From the NCBI GenBank assembly GCA_015680685.1, contig MNCI01010799.1, positions 1 to 64,000 on the forward strand: a DNA stretch of 64,000 nucleotides, given 5' to 3'. The first letter of the stretch is position 1. Each line of letters starts with the position of its first letter. Shown here piece by piece: positions 44,745-54,795 of this stretch. This DNA comes from Gnetum montanum (lineage: Eukaryota; Streptophyta; Gnetopsida; Gnetales; Gnetaceae). The position numbers and the translations under genes are program-made. The notes beneath the pieces were generated by a model, which was not told where the DNA came from, did no database searches, and saw only the letters and a list, made by a program, of their open reading frames with translations.

Positions 44745-46240
44745 AAAACTTTTGTTTACTTTGTGGATTTTTTAAAAGCATATGATGTAGTTCTTTGAAG
44801 TAAACTATGAAAGTAGTTACAAGACATAGGTACTACTACATCTTTGTTATATTCTATTCAAAGTCTTTACCAAGAGGTATATATATAGATAAAAAATCAC
44901 TACTTCCTTAAAAATGTTTTATTATACACTGATATTTGGAAACAAGGTTGTCATTTTTCACCTACACTCTCGTATTTTTTAATGAACTTGAGGAGTAGAT
45001 GCAGAAAATTTTAGATAGATACTCTATTGAAATTAAAGATCACTTTGTCAATCTTTTGCTATATGTTGATGATGTAACTCTTGTCTCTAATTTTGAAGAA
45101 GGTCAACAACAAATGCTTATTATTTTGAATGATGTATGCCAAACATCAAGAATGAAAGTTAATGCGCTAAAAACTAAAATTATGGTGTGTGGCACTAGGA
45201 ATAATGACTACTCTTTCACCATTGAAAAAGACCAAGGAAATGTGACACCAATTTATAGATACCTTGGTTTGGATCTTTCTCACAATTATAAGTAGAAGGT
45301 GTGCAACAAATAGAGGATTGAAGGTAGATTAAAAGCCTTATTTCATTTTAAAAAAATGTCAGAAAGAAGCTATCTTAGCTTGGAAAATCAAAAAAATATA
45401 TGTTTTGTTTTACTGTGCAACCAAATCTTTTGTATGGGTATGCAATGTGGGTCTTGGACTTGCTAGAAAATATTTGAAGAAAATAGAATAAGTTCACAAG
45501 CAGTTTTAGTAGAAGAATTTTAGGTTAAATGCTACTTGTTGAAGCAAATATGATACCCTTAGAGATAAATGCACTTTGTCAATTTGCACCAATGTTCATA
45601 GTCTCTCTTGTATTGCAACAATTAAATTTCAAAGGAAGTCATAGTTGCTACATAATAGAAAGGGTGGTTCTATAAGGAAATGATTTGACTTGAAAAATAG
45701 AATATTGAGATGGAGATTTTACATTCTGATATAAAGCAATTTGGTAAGAGTATGACAAACAAGTTGCTTTTGCACATCTGCAGTAATCTAGTAGGGAAAA
45801 AAAAACAATTATACTTGGATAGCATTAGAGGCATGAACACAAAGAGTAACTTATTTATATGCTCAAATATCCTATCATCTATAATGTCAAATTAGACAAG
45901 TAAAATTAAACTCCTATTATTTTAGAATTGAAATAGATAGATGGGTTTAGATTCTAAGAGAAGAGAGAACCTATCATTTATGCAATCAAAGAGCAATTGA
46001 AAATGAGAATCACATATTCTTGGAATATCTTATTCTAAAGTAAAGTCACCACAAATGACAAATTATAGCTAATAGTTTAATTGAGCTTCTAGAAATAGCA
46101 CTAAGGAAGCTTAGTTACTTTATTAATGAAGTGTTTGATACACATACTATGTATATTAATAAAAAGTATTTCATTTTCAATTTTAATAAAAATTGAGATT
46201 GCATGACAATGCACAATAAATTAGAATTTAAATAGGGTTT
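44745..46240 (+). pseudogene. LINE-2 remnant: reverse transcriptase of a second non-LTR lineage
   Basis: RT motifs appear in order across shifts: FVYFVDFLKAYD (motif A, about 44748-44785), KQGCHFSPTLSYF (motif B, about 44940-44985), and LLLYVDDVTLVS (motif C, in the 98-codon frame 44999-45295) followed by MKVNALKTKIMV and YRYLGLDLS. A degenerate C-terminal part reaches the Cys/His region at about 45960-46030. The KQGC..SPTL form and YLG thumb differ from the L1-type LINE-a/b, so this is another lineage. No termini resolved. Confidence 0.8.
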
Positions 46241-46980
46241 TCTTAGTATTTTAAAAAATTAAATGCTAAATATAATATATTTATTTAAATGTGAAAACCT
46301 GATTGATAATAAAGCTGAAGATGCAAACTACTTACTCAATATTATTATATGAAAGTGATTTGTTACCTTTGGAAGCGAAAGCCTTGCATTGTGTTAATTC
46401 ATTACATGTACTCATACCTTGCATATCTCAAGGTAGGATACATTCTTTAGAGCAATTCTTGAGGATTTACAAGACTTGAGTTAGTATTTTCAGGGAATGC
46501 AATGGTTGAAAAAATGGAATCTCTCTCGAAAAGAATAGTAAAATCATAAGTGTATTTGTAAGCTAGTCAAGTATAAGGTTTTAACAATGTTCTAGTCAAA
46601 TCATAGTTATTACATAACACAAAGGTCAGCAACAAATGCTTGTTATTTTTAATGATTTCTACCAACTGAATGATTAATAGCTTTTATTTAATAAAGAAGA
46701 AATGTTAGATGATAATCATAATGTTTTGCATTTTTTTATAGTTACCCATATTTTAAAAGTTTGTAAACTTATAAATCAGCATCCTTTTACATCAGAATCT
46801 TTACTGTATTTGCTCTTTGCTACCATAGAAATCTTGCATCTCCAAGTTGTTTTCAAGGGCTCTTACAACAGAGACACCATTCCAGGCAATTTCAGTCAAA
46901 CAAGGTTAACATCCTTTACAATTACCATTGCTTCTCTAGAATTAGGATGTATGCAAAATTAAATAATGTTAGCTATCATC
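46241..46980 (+). repeat. Segment Y, part 3 (duplicate of X 29250-29960)
   Basis: Shares gaagatgcaaactactta, gcatatctcaagg, attctttagagcaattcttga and ccatagaaatcttgcat with X. No intact frame; may be the 3' end of LINE-2. Confidence 0.65.
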
Positions 46981-47109
46981 TTTAGAGCATAGTTACCAGA
47001 TATAAATAGTTTGAGAAATCTGTGATACCTTGCAACCTTGAAACCTTTATTCTATTAAATAGTATTGTATTTTAATAGAGTTTCTGAGTTTACCTTATTG
47101 TTTATTACT

Positions 47110-47390
47110 AGTTCGGATGCCAATGGAAAAGTAAAATTTCTATATTTGATTTTCCACTTTAACTAAGCTCTTAGATAAAAAAAATTGGAAACTGCAACTA
47201 TCAACATGGGTGAATATAACTGTTCTATTTTTCTAATATTGACTATTTTAATCTGATTCTTCCACCCAAGTATTCAGATTTTTTCAATCTGATTCATGAA
47301 AAGGACTCCCGATTTACCTCTCTGATATGATTTTTCAATCTACCTCTCTGATATGATTTTTCAATCTATGGTACAAAATAAAGCAAGAAA
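47110..47390 (+). repeat. Short interspersed repeat SR, copy 3
   Basis: Shares taaaatttctatattt, taactaagctctta.at, ttttaatctgatt and tttttcaatct with 19350-19600, and inverted with 30310-30560. Confidence 0.65.
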
Positions 47391-47556
47391 CAGAAAAAAA
47401 CAAATGGTACAAAATAAAGCAAGAAACAGAAAAAAAACAAATTATGTTTCAGAGCTTTGAAATTTCACGTTTAAGGCAAAACGTTTAGTCACGTTTGTTC
47501 CACTTTAATACTTACTCACTCCTGTCGTTCCACTTTAGTACTTACTCACTCCTGTC
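47315..47556. repeat. Three adjacent short tandem duplications
   Basis: A 26-bp unit twice (47315-47340, 47341-47366), a 36-bp unit twice (47368-47403, 47404-47440, one extra A), and a 30-bp unit twice (47497-47526, 47527-47556, one mismatch). The X counterpart (about 30030-30190) has single copies where alignable. Confidence 0.92.
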
Positions 47557-47559
47557 GCT

Positions 47560-49346
47560 GGTCGAGATGGCATTCTCGACAGGATTTCCTTTATTTTTGT
47601 TGAAAATTTTCCCAACACAATCTGCAATTTGCAACATCATTGCGATTCTGCTGATTTGTCTCTGGAATTAGCAGCATCATTCCGATTTTCCCGATCGTTT
47701 CTTTGCTCTGTTTCAACAACCCAAATCAACGACAGCGGAGTGCTACCCTGAGAAATCTGAGTGATCTGTGTGAATCGGTACAAAAGGGAATCATGAAGAT
47801 TCATGCTTGATGTATCGAATTGACCTCATTAAGCCTAGTTTCCATGTCTACTGTTACTGTTTCTTGACCTTGACTGCATACAAGCATCTCCGATTTCCAC
47901 TCAGGATTCACTGCACATGATCTTCTCAATATTTTTCCATCATAATCATTATTACGCTATTTCCAAATACATTGCATATTCGATGGGCCTACCATAATCA
48001 GTATGCTAAATCGGATGGTAGGACCAATAAATCTGAAATTTGGACGTGTAAGTCTACTGCCCTGGCATCCACCAATCCAAATTTGCAATTAGTCAAGTTC
48101 TCTTGGAAGATGGCAGTGTACAGGGTCTGTATACGGCGCGTCCAACAAGCACACCGACAGATTATGTCTGTTCCTGCCGTCTGATTTTTCCTTCAAAATT
48201 AGAAAACACTAGGCCTTCTGCTCTCCAGCTAAGGGTACTTCATCTACATTTTTTTGATTTTCTGCTTCTTGAAGTGTCTCTCCCAATCTCTTTTTTATCT
48301 CCCTTTCTGTAGTTAGAAAAAAGTGTAATAGATTTTCTTTCTCAGTTTAAAAGAAAATCCAGCAGCTGCATACAGTCTTAGATAGATATAAAATTAGAAA
48401 TAGCTTTCCAGGGGGGAAGGATAAGGGCCAGGTATTCACCGGAGGCCAGAGAATTTATAATATTCATTAGTTTTTCTTTCTCTGTTTGCAGGTACTTTGG
48501 AATCTGTACCCTGTCCTGCTGTGACTAAAATGATAAGAGAAACTAGAGGAGGAAAAGGACGCCATGGAAGGACAACCCCGCGCAGATGGAAAATCCTTAG
48601 GGGCATTATCTCCTCGTTTATGCGAGCAATTTTCTGTTGCTGCGTTTTCAGCAAAAACGAACTCATTGTCTCTGAAACTTGAGCTCAGTTGTTCATCCAG
48701 CCTTTGTAATGTATGTGTTTCTTGATTTTCTTTTTTTTTACTTAGAACCTCCAGCAGAATTGGTATGTGGCATGTTATCAATGTAGGAAACGGAAACTCT
48801 ATAATTTCTTATTTCCTTTGCATTTGCATGGTGTCTAGCTACTTGGGATTGTATGGTTTTTAACTTTTAAGAGCATAATTGCATCTCAGTTATCATTATG
48901 ATATAATGATACATGCATTTTTGTAAAGATCATAGTCTATTGAAGCAGTGTTATCTTTTAAGCTTGAATTTTTAAGATTTTTCTTCTCAACTGCACGGTT
49001 GCCTGTAACTCACGATAGCATGTGAAACACCTATCCAGTCCCCATTTCGGGGACTCGTCCCCACATCCCAGCATCCAAGGACATGTGAAACACTGATGTT
49101 TACCCACTAATTTTAGCTATCAGTATCTCCCGTTCAAATTTCATAATACTGCTAGAACCTTCAATTGGAAGTTATGGTAGCAATGTTTTCTGCATGAAAA
49201 GGGATTAAAAGAATGAGAAGGATGTATTTTATTTAATAAAAGTACATAAAATAAACAACTGGACTTGTCCTTGATTTAGACAGAAACATTAATCATTGGG
49301 AAGGGGTTTTCAAAACGTTCTGCAATTGTACGAGGAAGGTAATTTC
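47560..49346. other. Unassigned interval with candidate terminal exon
   Basis: The left 200 bases continue the X/Y duplication. The remainder matches nothing else in the window. It includes pyrimidine tracts followed by AG at 48289-48310 and 48471-48491, and the short frames described separately. No transposon motif seen. Confidence 0.4.
48492..48682 (+). CDS. Candidate 3' terminal exon of an unknown small protein
   Basis: A polypyrimidine stretch ending tttgcag (48485-48491) precedes an open frame that starts GTLESVPCPAVTKMIRETRG and ends AIFCCCVFSKNELIVSET with TGA at 48680-48682. It is very basic in the middle (RHGRTTPRRWKILRG) and has a Cys triplet in a hydrophobic patch. There is no ATG at its start, so it would need an upstream exon, which I could not identify (48103-48184 is possible). 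No repeat copy exists in the window. It could be a remnant of a real gene; evidence is only splice-site context and composition. Confidence 0.25.
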
Positions 49347-49362
49347 AAAACATTTTTTGTTC
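49347..49362. repeat. LINE-b target-site duplication, 5' side
   Basis: aaaacattttttgttc, matched at 54779-54795 with one extra T. Confidence 0.8.
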
Positions 49363-49404
49363 GGTGACAGCTAAGGAAACTCAAGACCGGGAGAGTTTTT
49401 GAAA

Positions 49405-50829
49405 ATGAAACCATTGACAGAGGGCACAAGGCGGGCACAGACGGATGCGGAGACCCACGCGAATGCGATGGCACAAGCAGCCGTAGGTACGTAGACTGGC
49501 CATGGACTTGCTGCGAGCGACATGAGGGAGGTCTGGCAGGTGAACCCGCTGGCCGCACCCAAAGGCACCGGGGAGTTTACAGCTTGCTCACATGAGGGTT
49601 CGGTGATGAGGCTAAAGGTTGGTCACCCGGCGGCTGGCACCCTGGAATGGTTAGAACACAGCTTGCTTGGCAAGTTCGTTTCAGAGGGCATGTGGCCATG
49701 GATGGACTTGATTCGGAGATGGGTCCAGTCGGTTTGGGGGCTGGACACGGTGATGGTCAAAAGCCTGGCGGATGATCATCTCCTGTTTTGCTTCGACTCG
49801 ACGATGGATAGGGACGCGTCCTAGTGGAAGGGCCATGGTTTTATTGGGCACGGGGGCTGGCGCTGGCACCCTAGCATTCGAGAGCACGTCGCGATAAGGG
49901 TCTTTTTGAATGAGCACCAGTTTGGGTACAGTTGCATGGTCTCCCCCTAGAATACTAGTCGACAGATTTTTTAAAATCACTGGCCAAGCTCTTTGGAGAG
50001 TTTATTAAATTTGACCCGTTCACCTAGGGGATGGACCATCTGGGTTTTGTGAGGTTCTGTGTATGGCGGTTCCTATGCTCCAAGGACCGCGTTGAAGAAC
50101 TCATGCTGACACTGACCTCAAGGAGGAAATGATCTGTGTGCAATTTAAAAATTTGTCACTTGCGGCCCCAACGTCACCTGCGGCCCCAACGTCACCTGCG
50201 GACATCACTAATGCCGTTGACCTGGCAAAATAGGGCCGACCCACCACCAAGCTCGATGACAGTGGCTAGATGCTCATCGAAAAAAAGGGATGGGTGGCTA
50301 AAAAGGGGTTGTTGGTGCCCGTAGAGGTGTCGCGGGGTAAGGTTGGGGCTGCCGCCAGCCATGGTTTGGACTAGGGCAAGAATAGCATGGTTACCCTGGG
50401 CCTCAATGGGCTATGGGGTGGGCCATCTGGGGCCTCTCAGGGAGGAGGACCTATGGATGTAGGCATAGACGGTCGACCAGGCAAACCAGGTGCAGCATTT
50501 TGCAGCGCTCTATCTGGTTCAGGCGCTCGGACAAGCTGCACTGCCTTGCCCCACACCCCTAAGACCAACAGGTGGGCATGTCAGGGGTGGGGCAGGAGCT
50601 GCCGCCGCTGAGCGACTGGATCACCACTAGCAGGGGTTCAGCGTGACCCCAAAATTCCCAACATCGGGCAGGGGTGCTGCAAGAAGGGGATTGAGGTAAC
50701 CTAGACGTCACCCAAGGTTGGATGCCTAGATAGCGCCCACACTCGACAAACGGCCACACAACTATATATCGACTTGGGAGTGCAACCCACACTCTGGGAG
50801 GTTTATAATAGACGTTTGTCTATTTCTCC
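49405..50829 (+). pseudogene. LINE-b ORF1 (DUF4283-type)
   Basis: ATG at 49405. It starts MKPLTEGTRRAQ, then a TAG at about 49491. The longest open stretch (49522-49824) has LLGKFVSEGMWPWMDLIRRW and LFCFDSTMDRDAS, parallel to LINE-a. The region at 50157-50201 contains an 18-bp unit (cacctgcggccccaacgt) repeated, which LINE-a lacks. Many stops. Confidence 0.85.
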
Positions 50830-53452
50830 ATGAAGATTCTCTCTTGGAATTGCTGGGGATAGGGTACCCCGTATAAGCAATATACCCTGTAAAGAATGGT
50901 GCACATCGAGGGGTGCGATGTGGTGTGTCTCTAAGAGACAAAATTATGGCAATAGGAAACTCAGGCTTTATAGTGGGAGGGATGGTGCAGTCATCTAGTG
51001 CCAAGTAGGGAACAGGCTTCCTCGTCCCTACTCGATGTGTTGGACTGGAGCATTATGGTGCACCTGCTGGGACCAAACATCTGGATTACCAACATTTTCG
51101 GGGCCCAGGTGTGGCAAGACCGCATAAGGGAATTATCCTAGGTGGCAGAGCTAGTCCCCCAAGGGTCCCGCTAGCTCCTCATTGGGGACTTTAACCAACG
51201 ACTATATTGCTGGGAAAAGACTAGGGGTTCCACTTCGAAGCCCTAGGGGGTGCATGAGTTCCTGGACCTATTGCGGCACGTAAACCTCATAAACCTAGAG
51301 ATTGAGGGTTGTAGGTACACCTAGAGCAACAAACGATAGGGAGCCGCTAGGGTGCAATCCCACATCGACAGGGTCTGGGTCAGCTCAGTGCTGATGCTGG
51401 ATTGGGAGGTTCACGCCTATGGGTAGGACCGTATGGCCTTGAATCACAGAGCCATCATCTATCACCTATTGACAGACATTTTGAGGGCCCCACGTCCATT
51501 CAGATTCGAAAGAACCTGGTTGACTAAGCCATGGCTGGGTGAACTTGTACAATCTATCTGGCAAGGGTATAATGATACGTAGGAGCTGCGTGACTTCCTC
51601 AAGCATGAACTTAGGGCACTCAAACATCAAATCAAGGCCCTTGACATAGAGGACAAGAATAGCTTCAAAGGATATCAGACACAACTACAATCATACCTAC
51701 AGGACATCCAAAACCAACAAGAGCGTAGAGCTGATCTAGCCCAAGAGGAACTCGCCCTCTTAGCAGAGTTGTAGACCTTAGAACAAGAAGAAGAGAAATA
51801 CTGGCATCAAAGGGCTCAGATACAATGGCTCAAGCCCGGTGACAGACATACAAGATTCTTCTTTGCCGTAGCTAAGGCACATAGGGGGACTCACCATCAA
51901 TTGCAATTGCTGCTTCACAGCCTAGGTTACAACCTCACTCATCTGTCGGCCCAGACAACCTACTACACTACTAGCAGCAGGTTTGGAATTGGCAACCACA
52001 GACCCCATCTTCATCCCTATACCATAGACCCTCACCCCATCTACCAACTAGTGCCTCATGCAACCTTTCTCATGTGCCGAACTCCATACTGCTTTGTAGG
52101 CCATGCTAGCAAATAAAGCCATAGGGCTAGATGGGTGGCCCATCAAATTTTTTCATGAGTTCAAAGACTTGATTGGGTCAAATCTGTTGGATGCCTTTAA
52201 CCGTATGCTAGCTTGGCAACAGGTCTGTAAGGAACTCAACTGCTCTCGCATGGTTCTACTCCCGAAGACAGCTAACCCCACATCCCTAGGGCATTTCCAT
52301 CCCATTGGAGTCTGTAACTCCCTCCTCCGACTCTTCTCGTGGATGGTGGTTGCCAGGATGACACCCCTCATGCCTCGTCTAATCGGACAGAACCAAGCTA
52401 GGTTTGTCAAAGGTCATCATATCTAGGATTAGGTGCTACTCCTACAGGAAATCTAGCACTTCCTCAAAATCACTAGATTCCTTGGGCTCTGCATCAAATT
52501 AGACATCACAAAAGCTTATGACTCCATAAGATGGGTCGCCCTTAGGATGGTGCTGCAGGAAAAAGGGTTCATGAAATTGTTCATGGACTTGTGCCTCTAG
52601 ATTCAAAAGGGAGGCCGGTACTTGCTAGACATTGACAACCATCTCTGGGGATTCCAAGGGATGGGCTGCAGGATTTGCCAAGGTGACCCCTTGTCCCCGC
52701 TCCTTTCTCTCATGGTGATGGACCTCATGCATACCTATTGTGCAGAGGAAGGTGTTCAAGGGTTGGACATCCATGGAATCAAATGCTTAACTACCCAAGG
52801 GGGGAGAGAAGATCACACGCCCGTGCCAAGTGGGTGGTTTCGGCATTTTGTAGTTTACCATGGAAACCAGCTTGGGTAGGCAGTGGCTTCTTTGCAGAAT
52901 CTCCTCGTTGTTCGACAACCCCCACCGCCCCCCAAGTGGGTGCAAATCCTGCTGCAGAAATATCAACCCTGGGTAGCTACCGGGTCAAACTCGTTGTTCT
53001 AGCACCAACTCTGTGTGCATGTCCACATGCTCACACATGAAGAAGATATCGCCTTGCATCCCCGGTAGCTACTCAAACGTCAATTCCTGGCAGATCCCCG
53101 TTGGACGTTACTATGGAAAGGCCACCTGTCGGAGAAAATTAAGGCTTTCAGGTGGCTGGTCCTGAACGAGGTGCTCCCCATATGCATGCGGCTATAGGCA
53201 TGTGGCATGCACATCGACACCATCTACCCGATGTGCAATCAATATGAACAGATGCACCACCACTTCCTACATGAGTGCCACGTTGCCAAGAACTTATGGA
53301 GTATGGTCGGCCTCCCCTCGCTCGACTGTCCAGGTGATTCATGGATGCTTGCCACTTTATGGACCCTCTGGGATGCCAGAAATGATCGGGTTTTTAATAG
53401 GATAGATATTCCCCCACCTATCATGCTGGCTCACTGGTTCCGAAGAGTCTAG
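50830..53452 (+). pseudogene. LINE-b ORF2: endonuclease, RT (motif C deleted) and zf-RVT
   Basis: ATG at 50830 opens MKILSWNCWG, then in-frame TAG, TAA and TAA within 35 codons; two of these lie where LINE-a has CAG or CAA. RT begins at about 52103 (NKAIGLDGWPIKFFHEF), motif A at about 52495 (IKLDITKAYDSI), motif B at about 52670 (CQGDPLSPLL). Directly after IHGIKCLTT the sequence jumps to that following the thumb in LINE-a, so YVDD and about 430 bases are missing. The zf-RVT region (53207-53452) has MHIDTIYPMCNQYEQMHHHF and HECHVAKNLW, complete. Confidence 0.9.
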
Positions 53453-53529
53453 GGCGAAATTACTGCATTCATGGGTCTGCATTCCTATCTTGAGCTGCCA
53501 ACTACCACCATTCAAAACCAACCTAATCT

Positions 53530-54507
53530 CTAGCAGCTGGTTACGTGGATGGGGTGGACCATAGTGCTACAACACATCATGGAGGATCCAGAGTTGGACG
53601 TCCAGCCATTCTATGCAAACTGGAATTGGGAGTTCATAGTGTTCCATGGACACCAAATCTAGGTGACTATGGATGCCTTGGCCACAACGAGTGGTGCCCC
53701 AGCAACAGGGGATCGAGTTCCCCCAGTGACGTAGTCCGAGGCTGATGCCATCGAGTTCTTCCAGGGCTCCATCCCCCGGACGGCTAGCGGCTACATCCGA
53801 GGGTTGACCCTCTCACCCACCTGGCACACCGTGGCAATGCTCGTGGAGAGTTACTTCTTTCAATCGGGGTCACATTACAAACTCAATGGGGTACACTTCA
53901 TGTTTCTCAAGCGCATGCATGTTGAGACTCCCGTCAACCTCCCCCACTTCCTCTGGGAGTCTTTGCAATGACAATGCCTTGGTTGACACCTGGGGGTGAT
54001 ATGTGCTCTTTGGTGGTTTGGTACTCTAATTCCATTGCTTCGGCCACTGCTATGACCTACGTGGGTGTATCAATGATAGTAGGGGCAGCATGGTCATCCA
54101 ACAGGGGATGTTGCGGTCATGGTTGGGCCTACGACCATGACCCCCAAGGACCCTGAGGGGGATGGTTATGTGTGGGGTGGGCTATCCTAGGACCCGTAGA
54201 GGGATCCATTGATTGAAGATACCAGCCCCAGAGAACACATGGTGGGGTAGACATCTTATGATAGGGGGCCATCACAGGTTGCTGAGGGAATGCTTTTTGA
54301 TAAATCGACCCTAGCCCCACAATCATATAGCCAGACACTACAATGGATCAAGAATGTTATCAGAGACCACATGATAGGTATTGCCTAGATAATTGAAGAA
54401 AATTTCTGTTGCCTAGCAGCTGTCTTGAGTGAGCAATTCTTAGACTTCCAAACCCCCAAGGAGAGTCGAGGCTCTAACCACGAACACCTTGAAGGCCCCT
54501 AACATGG
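53530..54507 (+). pseudogene. LINE-b 3' coding block downstream of zf-RVT
   Basis: After the zinc-finger region, one frame runs about 140 codons with two stops (TAG after HGHQI and after PPVT): WTIVLQHIMEDPELDVQPFY, VFHGHQI, ATTSGAPATGDRVPPV, GSIPRTASGYIRGLTLSPTW, AMLVESYFFQSGSHYKLNG, VHFMFLKRM, NLPHFLWESLQ. It then decays through SQTLQWIKNVIRDHMIG-like sequence to the N gap. The first stop is shared with LINE-a. The layout vaguely recalls plant-transposon domains such as Athila ORF1, but this is an impression only. Confidence 0.7.
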
Positions 54508-54558
54508 NNNNNNNNNNNNNNNNNNNNNNNNNNNNNNNNNNNNNNNNNNNNNNNNNNN
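54508..54558. other. Assembly gap (51 N)
   Basis: In LINE-a the corresponding place holds only about 14 bases, a G-rich run (gggcaggggggac), between the equivalents of taacatgg and attgggacatg. The gap is therefore probably overestimated. Confidence 0.9.
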
Positions 54559-54778
54559 AGTTGAGACATGCCCGGCTTGGTTCGAAATACTATTTAACGG
54601 TTTGGAGATTAGACCTATCACCCACTAACGGGGATGCCTTGAGGCGGTCGGGACTTGCAGGGGGCCTTGGGGTTTGGGTTCACCATCAGTGTGGGGTTAG
54701 TAGCTCTGGCCTGCGCTATACTGGTGTATAGTGATCTTTTTTGGGAATAAAAATTTGCTCGATTTTTTCCAAAAAGAA

Positions 54779-54795
54779 AAAACATTTTTTTGTTC
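54779..54795. repeat. LINE-b target-site duplication, 3' side
   Basis: aaaacatttttttgttc, the partner of 49347-49362. Confidence 0.8.

Larger units (their letters stand above)
49363..54778 (+). mobile_element. LINE-b: full-length L1-type non-LTR retrotransposon
   Basis: 5.4 kb on the plus strand, same family as LINE-a along its whole length, flanked by a 16/17-bp TSD. The 5' end is 43 bases before the ORF1 ATG; the 3' end is gggaataaaaatttgctcgattttttccaaaaagaa. It contains ORF1, endonuclease, RT, zf-RVT and the extra 3' coding block. A deletion removes the RT YVDD motif and thumb. A 51-N gap lies at 54508-54558. Confidence 0.93.
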
